From contig CALLKB010000197.1 of assembly GCA_938008575.1 (NCBI GenBank), positions 1 through 36,318 on the forward strand: DNA of 36,318 bases, given 5' to 3'. Below, piece after piece: positions 32,245 to 36,318 of this stretch (within the stretch, counting starts at the first letter, position 1; every line of letters begins with the position of its first letter). A model generated the notes under the pieces. That model searched no databases. It was not told the DNA's origin and worked only from the letters and a program-made list of their open reading frames with translations. The position numbers were made by a program, and so were the translations under genes. This stretch comes from an uncultured Cytophagaceae bacterium. Its GTDB lineage: Bacteria > Bacteroidota > Bacteroidia > Cytophagales > Spirosomataceae.

Positions 32245-32853
32245 CTATTTACTCGGCAATTTAAATTCGCAGGCCTGTTGCAATGCAGCTTCCAACAATT
32301 TTTCATAGGCCGATCGCTTGATCTCGATGGCACCATAGCGCTGCACATTGTCATTCATAAATTGCGTATCTAACAAATTAAATTCATTGGCGCGCAATAT
32401 CTCGATTAAATAATGAAAGGCTACTTTGGACGCATTGGAAACCTTCATAAACATCGATTCACCAAAAAATGCTGAAGCGAAATGCACGCCATAAAGTCCA
32501 CCGACAAGCTCTCCATCCAAATACGCTTCCACGGAATGCGCGAAACCCATTTGATGTAAATCAACATAGGCTTGAATGAGTTCTTCCGATATCCAGGTCT
32601 CCTGCTCATAAGCACGAGGTTCCGCACAAGCACGTATAACAGCCTCAAATTGCGTATCAATTCGAACTTCAAATTGCCCCCGATTAAGAATCGGTTTCAG
32701 GGATTTGGCAGGCTTATAGGAATCAATTGGGATAATCGCCCGGGGATCTGGACGGTACCAATAGATCGTTCCATCTGATTCCGCCATCGGAAAGACGCCC
32801 GAGGTATAGGCATAAATCAAGGCTTCCGCAGTTAAAGAATTATCATTTTCCAT
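32245..32853 (-). CDS. aat: Leucyl/phenylalanyl-tRNA-protein transferase
   Basis: A 202-residue cytosolic enzyme that moves Leu or Phe from tRNA to proteins with N-terminal Lys or Arg, marking them for ClpS-ClpAP (N-end rule). Signature blocks are GVFPMAESDGTIYWYRPDPRAIIP at the N-terminus (spanning about 15-38), WISEELIQAYVDLHQMGFAHSVE, LVGGLYGV, FFGESMFM and LLDTQFMNDNVQRYGAIEI. It is slightly shorter than E. coli Aat (234) but complete across the GNAT-like core. It heads the aat-proB pair. clpS is not in the window. Confidence 0.93.
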   Translation of the reverse strand: MENDNSLTAEALIYAYTSGVFPMAESDGTIYWYRPDPRAIIPIDSYKPAKSLKPILNRGQFEVRIDTQFEAVIRACAEPRAYEQETWISEELIQAYVDLHQMGFAHSVEAYLDGELVGGLYGVHFASAFFGESMFMKVSNASKVAFHYLIEILRANEFNLLDTQFMNDNVQRYGAIEIKRSAYEKLLEAALQQACEFKLPSK

Positions 32854-32919
32854 GAAATAATCAGTTGATTGTTGGGATTTCCCCGTTGAATTACTGAAAT
32901 TTGTCCCCTATTATCGAGA

Positions 32920-32951
32920 CAAAATTAGCGTTTAATCACGCTGTTTATCAA
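32920..32951 (-). promoter_or_regulatory. Candidate promoter of aat-proB
   Basis: On the minus strand TTG (32951-32949), 21 bases, then TAATTTTG (32927-32920). The predicted start is about 60 nt before the aat ATG. The spacer is slightly long. Confidence 0.5.
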
Positions 32952-32989
32952 GAACATGAAGATAAATAATTCAAACAGGTATGTAGTCA

Positions 32990-33018
32990 CGTCGCTCCGA
33001 CGACGAAGATTCATCTTC
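32990..33018. repeat. Pair of short palindromes upstream of the arginine operon
   Basis: CGTCG-CTC-CGACG is followed by GAAGAT-TC-ATCTTC. Both lie upstream of the predicted promoter of the GNAT gene. They could be an operator or a small dispersed repeat; the sequence alone does not decide. Confidence 0.4.
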
Positions 33019-33040
33019 AGGGTATGATTCCCTTGCAAGA

Positions 33041-33071
33041 TTGATTTACCTATTTGTTTCATTTATACTTG
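33041..33071 (+). promoter_or_regulatory. Candidate promoter of GNAT-argG-argC
   Basis: TTG (33041-33043), 20 bases, then TATACTTG (33064-33071), one mismatch from TAnnTTTG. The start would fall at about 33078, leaving almost no leader before ATG 33081. Confidence 0.5.
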
Positions 33072-33080
33072 ATTCCATTC

Positions 33081-33743
33081 ATGAATTCATATACTGTTCA
33101 AATCGCTAGTCAAGCCCATTTTGACCTAGCGGAATCTATTTGCCACGAGATGGCAGAATCTGCCAAAGCACGTGGCACCGGTATCGCCAAACGTACACCC
33201 GAATACCTGCAAGAAAAAATGTCGGAAGGCAAGGCCATCATCGCTACCGATGATGTAACAGGCGAATTCGTGGGCTTTTGCTACATCGAAACCTGGCAAC
33301 ATGGCAAGTTTGTCGCAAACTCGGGTTTGATCGTTAAACCATCCTACCGCCAATACGGTGTCGCCAAAGCGGTTAAATCAAAAGCTTTTGAATTATCGCG
33401 CACACGTTTTCCGGATGCAAAAATCATTGGTATTACGACTTCACTCGCGGTAATGAAGATTAATTCGGATTTGGGCTATGAGCCAACGACCTTTTCGGAA
33501 TTACCGGTAGATGATAACTTTTGGAAAGGTTGCCAATCCTGCGTGAATTATGACATCTTAACCCGAACGGAACGCAAGATTTGTTTATGCACTGGGATGA
33601 TTTACGACCCGGCACATACAACAGTTAAACCGGAAAAAGACGACAAATGGATCTTTTTAAAGAACATTGCCGACTTCACCCAATTGAAAAAAATTAAAGA
33701 GAAATTATTAATGCCTTTCCACAAGAAAGGAAAATCCAAATAA
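33081..33743 (+). CDS. GNAT acyltransferase of the arginine operon
   Basis: A 220-residue GNAT-fold enzyme. The acyl-CoA loop is RQYGVAKAV (90-98), preceded by the beta-4 strand FVANSGLIV, with AVMKINSDLGYEP after it. Four cysteines lie beyond the core: C151 and C154 (GCQSC) and C168 and C170 (CLC), a CX2C-X13-CXC cluster that looks metal-binding. It comes just before argG and argC with 3- and 1-base junctions. Bacteroidota often lack a classical argA, so it may acylate glutamate (acetyl or succinyl) as the first arginine step; that is inference from context. ATG 33081 is preferred to a TTG at 33054, which lies upstream of the -7 box. Confidence 0.85.
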   Translation: MNSYTVQIASQAHFDLAESICHEMAESAKARGTGIAKRTPEYLQEKMSEGKAIIATDDVTGEFVGFCYIETWQHGKFVANSGLIVKPSYRQYGVAKAVKSKAFELSRTRFPDAKIIGITTSLAVMKINSDLGYEPTTFSELPVDDNFWKGCQSCVNYDILTRTERKICLCTGMIYDPAHTTVKPEKDDKWIFLKNIADFTQLKKIKEKLLMPFHKKGKSK

Positions 33744-33746
33744 ATT

Positions 33747-34943
33747 ATGAGCAAGCCGAAAGTAATACTCGCATTTAGTGGGGGATTAGATACATCATTT
33801 TGTGTAAAATACTTAACCGAAGAGCGCGGCATGGAAGTGCACTCAGCTTTGGTAGACACAGGTGGTTTTTCACCTGCAGAATTAAAGACGATTGAAGAAA
33901 AAGCCTATTCCTTAGGAGTAACTTCACACGTTACGTTGGATGTCGTGGAAGAATATTACCAAGATTGCATCAAGTATTTGGTCTTTGGAAACGTATTGAA
34001 AAATAATACTTACCCATTATCTGTTTCGGCAGAGCGTGTTTTCCAAGCAACTGCCGTAGCTAAATATGCAGCAAAATTAGGTGCCAAAGCGATCGCTCAC
34101 GGAAGTACAGGTGCAGGCAATGACCAAGTTCGTTTCGATGTGGTATTCCGCATTTTGGCGCCAGAATGTGAAGTTATCACCCCTATTCGCGACTTACAAT
34201 TATCACGTGAAGCGGAAATCGATTTCTTAAAATCAAAAGGTGTTGTACAAGAGTGGCACAAATCAACTTATTCGATCAATAAAGGTCTTTGGGGAACATC
34301 TGTAGGAGGTAAAGAAACGTTGACATCCGATGGTTATTTACCAGAAGAGGCATGGCCAACACAATTAACAGAAACAAAACCGAGCAAATTATCTTTGCAA
34401 TTTGAATATGGCCAATTAGTGGGCATCGATGGCGAGAAATATACAAGCTCGGTAGATGCCATTCGTGAATTGACTGCACGCGCTGGAGCTTATGCGATCG
34501 GCCGCGACATTCACGTGGGTGATACAATTATTGGTATCAAAGGTCGTGTAGGTTTTGAAGCACCTGCACCGTTGATCATCATCAAGGCGCATCATTTATT
34601 AGAGAAACATGTGTTGACAAAACACCAATTGTATTGGAAACAAAACATTGGTGATATGTATGGCACTTTATTGCACGAAGGACAATTCTTGGATCCAATT
34701 ATGCGGAATTTCGAGACCTTCTTAGCAGATACACAGGACAATGTTACAGGGACCGTTCACGTGGTTTTATCCCCTTATCAATTCCAGGTGACAGGTATCG
34801 AGTCGAAATTTGACTTGATGTCATCGGCTTTTGGTGCTTATGGGGAAATGAACAAAGCATGGACAGGTGATGATGTGAGAGGATTCTCGAAAATCGTTTC
34901 GAACCAAACGATGATTCACCGGAAAGTAAACGAATCAAACTAA
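33747..34943 (+). CDS. argG: Argininosuccinate synthase
   Basis: A 398-residue cytosolic enzyme that joins citrulline and aspartate using ATP. AFSGGLDTS (9-17) is the PP-loop for ATP. HGSTGAGNDQVRFD and STYSINKGLWGTSVGGKE are citrulline- and aspartate-binding blocks. The length matches ArgG. It starts three bases after the GNAT gene and its TAA overlaps the argC ATG by one base (TAATG), so translation is coupled. Other arginine genes presumably lie outside the window. Confidence 0.96.
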   Translation: MSKPKVILAFSGGLDTSFCVKYLTEERGMEVHSALVDTGGFSPAELKTIEEKAYSLGVTSHVTLDVVEEYYQDCIKYLVFGNVLKNNTYPLSVSAERVFQATAVAKYAAKLGAKAIAHGSTGAGNDQVRFDVVFRILAPECEVITPIRDLQLSREAEIDFLKSKGVVQEWHKSTYSINKGLWGTSVGGKETLTSDGYLPEEAWPTQLTETKPSKLSLQFEYGQLVGIDGEKYTSSVDAIRELTARAGAYAIGRDIHVGDTIIGIKGRVGFEAPAPLIIIKAHHLLEKHVLTKHQLYWKQNIGDMYGTLLHEGQFLDPIMRNFETFLADTQDNVTGTVHVVLSPYQFQVTGIESKFDLMSSAFGAYGEMNKAWTGDDVRGFSKIVSNQTMIHRKVNESN

Positions 34944-35893
34944 TGGCTAAAATTGGAATCGTAGGCGCTGCAGGCTACACAGGTGGTGAATTGTTGCGCA
35001 TCTTGGTCAATCACCCGGATGTACAATTAACATGCATTATGTCCAATTCGCAAGCAGGAAAATTGGTTTCGGACGTTCATACGGATCTTTTAGGATCAAC
35101 GAATGCCCGTTTTTGTGCTGATTTGAGCCCGGTAGATGTACTATTCTTGTGTTCTGGACACGGCGAATCGAAGAAATTCTTAGCAGTAAATGAGATACCT
35201 TGGCATACCAAAATCGTAGATTTGAGCACGGATTTCCGTGATGAGTCCGAAGGATTTGTTTACGGCTTAGCCGAATTCCAAAAGTCAAAAATCCAGTCGG
35301 CGAATAAAATCGCCAACCCAGGTTGTTTCGCTACTTCGATTGAATTAGCGCTTTTACCTTTGGCACAAGCGGGTTTATTGAAAGCAGATGTACACGTTTC
35401 GGCGGTGACAGGCTCGACGGGAGCAGGCCAAGCGCTATCTTCTACGAGTCATTTCTCCTGGAGAAATAACAATGTTAGTATATACAAAGCTTTTACGCAT
35501 CAACACCTCACGGAAATCGGGATGGTTTTAGGCGCAAAATCTCCTGCACCAAAAGTAAATTTCATCCCCTACCGTGGAAACTTTTCACGCGGCATCATGG
35601 CCAATGTGTACACGGCTTATGCAGGAACACAGGAAGAGGCTGTCGAACTTTATGAAAGCTATTACCAAGATTCGCCATTCGTATTTGTGAGTCCCAAGGC
35701 CATTGACGTGAAGCAAGTGGTGAATACCAATAAATGTTTTCTGCATTTAGAAGTATATGATGGCCAATTGTTGATCAGCTCGGTCATTGACAACTTAATC
35801 AAAGGGGCATCTGGCCAAGCCGTTCAAAACATGAATTTGATGTTGGGCTGGCCTGAGACGACGGGCTTGGGATTGAAGGCGATAGGGTTTTAG
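34943..35893 (+). CDS. argC: N-acetyl-gamma-glutamyl-phosphate reductase
   Basis: A 316-residue NADPH enzyme that reduces N-acyl-glutamyl phosphate to the semialdehyde in arginine synthesis. VGAAGYTGGEL (7-17) is the nucleotide-binding start. C128 in NPGCFATSIELAL is the catalytic thiol. SAVTGSTGAGQA and HQHLTEI, with the catalytic His, follow. Members of this phylum may use succinylated rather than acetylated intermediates, so the acyl group is uncertain. The gene is short but complete compared with the usual 310-350. Its TAG stop is directly followed by a GAGTTGA heptamer array. Confidence 0.95.
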   Translation: MAKIGIVGAAGYTGGELLRILVNHPDVQLTCIMSNSQAGKLVSDVHTDLLGSTNARFCADLSPVDVLFLCSGHGESKKFLAVNEIPWHTKIVDLSTDFRDESEGFVYGLAEFQKSKIQSANKIANPGCFATSIELALLPLAQAGLLKADVHVSAVTGSTGAGQALSSTSHFSWRNNNVSIYKAFTHQHLTEIGMVLGAKSPAPKVNFIPYRGNFSRGIMANVYTAYAGTQEEAVELYESYYQDSPFVFVSPKAIDVKQVVNTNKCFLHLEVYDGQLLISSVIDNLIKGASGQAVQNMNLMLGWPETTGLGLKAIGF

Positions 35894-35928
35894 GAGTTGA
35901 GAGGTAAGAGGTAAGAGTGAAGAGAGTT
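35894..35928 (+). repeat. Heptanucleotide array, GAGGTAA family (5 units), at the argC stop
   Basis: Five units (GAGTTGA, GAGGTAA twice, GAGTGAA, GAGAGTT) start at the first base after the argC TAG. Confidence 0.85.
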
Positions 35929-35940
35929 GGATGATAGGTT

Positions 35941-35964
35941 GTAGAGACGCGATACTTCGCGTCT
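35941..35964 (+). repeat. Dispersed hairpin repeat, perfect copy
   Basis: GTAG, then AGACGCGA-TACT-TCGCGTCT (8-bp perfect stem) between a GAGGTAA array and a TAGACGT array. The same order of hairpin then TAGACGT units occurs after secA. Confidence 0.88.
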
Positions 35965-35966
35965 GT

Positions 35967-35994
35967 TAGACATTGGACGTTGGACCTTTGACTC
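35967..35994 (+). repeat. Heptanucleotide array, TAGACGT family (4 units)
   Basis: TAGACAT, TGGACGT, TGGACCT and a degenerate fourth unit follow the hairpin directly. This is the only place where two heptamer families share one 3' region in the same orientation. Confidence 0.75.
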
Positions 35995-36041
35995 TTTGGT
36001 AAACCTATTTTGATTGCCAAAGATTTAGGATATAAAAAATA

Positions 36042-36095
36042 TTAACCCCAGGTTTTAACCTGGGGAATCCCTAGGCTAAAGCCTAGGGCTATAAA
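36042..36095. repeat. Twin-palindrome REP-like element, unit 1
   Basis: CCCCAGGTTTTAACCTGGGG, AAT, then CCCTAGGCTAAAGCCTAGGG and a CTATAAA tail. Both hairpins are perfect. Confidence 0.88.
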
Positions 36096-36103
36096 ATAAA
36101 ACA

Positions 36104-36157
36104 TTAAACCCAGGTTTTAACCGATGGAAACCCTGGCCTAAAGCCTAGGGGCTATAA
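36104..36157. repeat. Twin-palindrome REP-like element, unit 2 (decayed)
   Basis: It begins 62 bp after unit 1. The first hairpin reads CCCAGGTTTTAACCGATGG and has lost pairing. The second is CCCTGGCCTAAAGCCTAGGG with mismatches; the GCTATAAA tail is kept. Confidence 0.8.
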
Positions 36158-36165
36158 ATAAATCA

Positions 36166-36219
36166 TTAACCCCAGGTTTTAACCTGGGGAATCCCTAGGC
36201 TGAAGCCTAGGGCTATAAA
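36166..36219. repeat. Twin-palindrome REP-like element, unit 3
   Basis: Again 62 bp further on. It is nearly identical to unit 1, with one change in the second loop (TGAA for TAAA). The close match of units 1 and 3 around a decayed unit 2 suggests recent conversion or copying. Confidence 0.88.
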
Positions 36220-36242
36220 CGAAAAAAAGATAAAGAAAAATA

Positions 36243-36266
36243 ATAACCTCTGGTTTAACCTGCGGA
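36243..36266. repeat. Half unit of the twin-palindrome element
   Basis: CCTCTGGTTTAACCTGCGG resembles the first hairpin only, with mismatches. The second hairpin is replaced by the inverted hairpin repeat at 36270. Confidence 0.55.
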
Positions 36267-36269
36267 CTT

Positions 36270-36292
36270 GACGCGAAGTATCGCGTCGCTAC
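36270..36292 (-). repeat. Dispersed hairpin repeat, inverted copy
   Basis: GACGCGA-AGTA-TCGCGTC followed by GCTAC: the reverse complement of the element at 35941, with a 7-bp perfect stem. Bases 36293-36318 show nothing further. Confidence 0.83.
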
Positions 36293-36318
36293 AAACAAAG
36301 TCAAATAATCGAGATCGG

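Noticed and set aside
32990..33018. Arginine repressor operator
   Set aside because: The palindromes do not match a known ARG box and this phylum's regulators bind other sequences; kept only as an unassigned palindrome pair.
34943..35893. Repeat-driven truncation of argC
   Set aside because: Catalytic and C-terminal blocks are present and the ending (GWPETTGLGLKAIGF) looks like a natural ArgC terminus.
1..36318. tRNA or rRNA genes, insertion sequences, prophage genes
   Set aside because: Intergenic gaps were read for cloverleaf patterns, transposase motifs and terminal repeats; nothing convincing was found.

Overview
The window is a gene-dense, moderately AT-rich chromosomal segment from a member of the Bacteroidota, most likely order Cytophagales (the order is inferred from gene content; the species cannot be named). 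Four things point there: a C-terminal type IX secretion (T9SS) sorting domain on a DUF1501 protein; two DUF6089 outer-membrane barrels beside uppS-bamA-skp-skp; a DAHP synthase fused to a C-terminal chorismate mutase; and promoters of the Bacteroidota type (TTTG, about 19 nt, TAnnTTTG) with no obvious Shine-Dalgarno sequences. Nearly everything is housekeeping. I see no rRNA, tRNA, CRISPR array, transposase or prophage.

Layout. 1-3.1 kb: amino-acid permease (-), GT2 glycosyltransferase (+), PspC-like protein (-). 3.2-7.1 kb: cold-shock protein (+) and lysS (-) sharing a bidirectional terminator, then a DegP/HtrA protease (+). 7.1-7.5 kb: a gene-free stretch of heptanucleotide arrays and terminators. 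7.5-12.0 kb: pdhB (-), aroB (+) and the operon ridA-gltX-small ORF-gatC (-). 12.1-16.9 kb: DMT transporter (+), DAHP synthase/chorismate mutase (-), and the run proline dehydrogenase-lspA-TauE (+). 17.1-23.5 kb: an envelope-biogenesis run on the minus strand (two DUF6089 barrels, uppS, bamA, two Skp/OmpH chaperones). 23.5-27.0 kb: a DUF1800/DUF1501 pair and a small membrane protein (-). 27.1-30.5 kb: secA (+). 30.7-32.9 kb: four-helix-bundle protein, proB and aat (-). 33.1-35.9 kb: arginine operon GNAT-argG-argC (+). The last 425 bases are repeats.

How the genes fit together. SecA exports precursors; LspA processes lipoproteins; Skp and BamA deliver and insert outer-membrane proteins; DegP handles periplasmic quality control; UppS makes the lipid carrier for wall and surface glycans. 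Amino-acid metabolism covers the shikimate pathway (DAHP synthase, AroB, chorismate mutase), proline made (ProB) and degraded (proline dehydrogenase), and arginine. LysS, GltX, GatC and Aat act on aminoacyl-tRNAs.

The most unusual signal lies between the genes. Thirteen arrays of degenerate 7-bp units (about 87 units by hand count, four sequence families) sit at the 3' ends of transcription units. Every array that can be assigned to one gene is read in the same sense as that gene. Several start flush with, or use, the stop codon: the TAG stops of secA and proB are the first three bases of a TAGACGT unit. Some arrays are joined to a GACGCGA-TACT-TCGCGTC hairpin, and two intergenic regions also carry paired REP-like palindromes. 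I know of no description of this arrangement in this phylum, and I think it deserves a genome-wide look.
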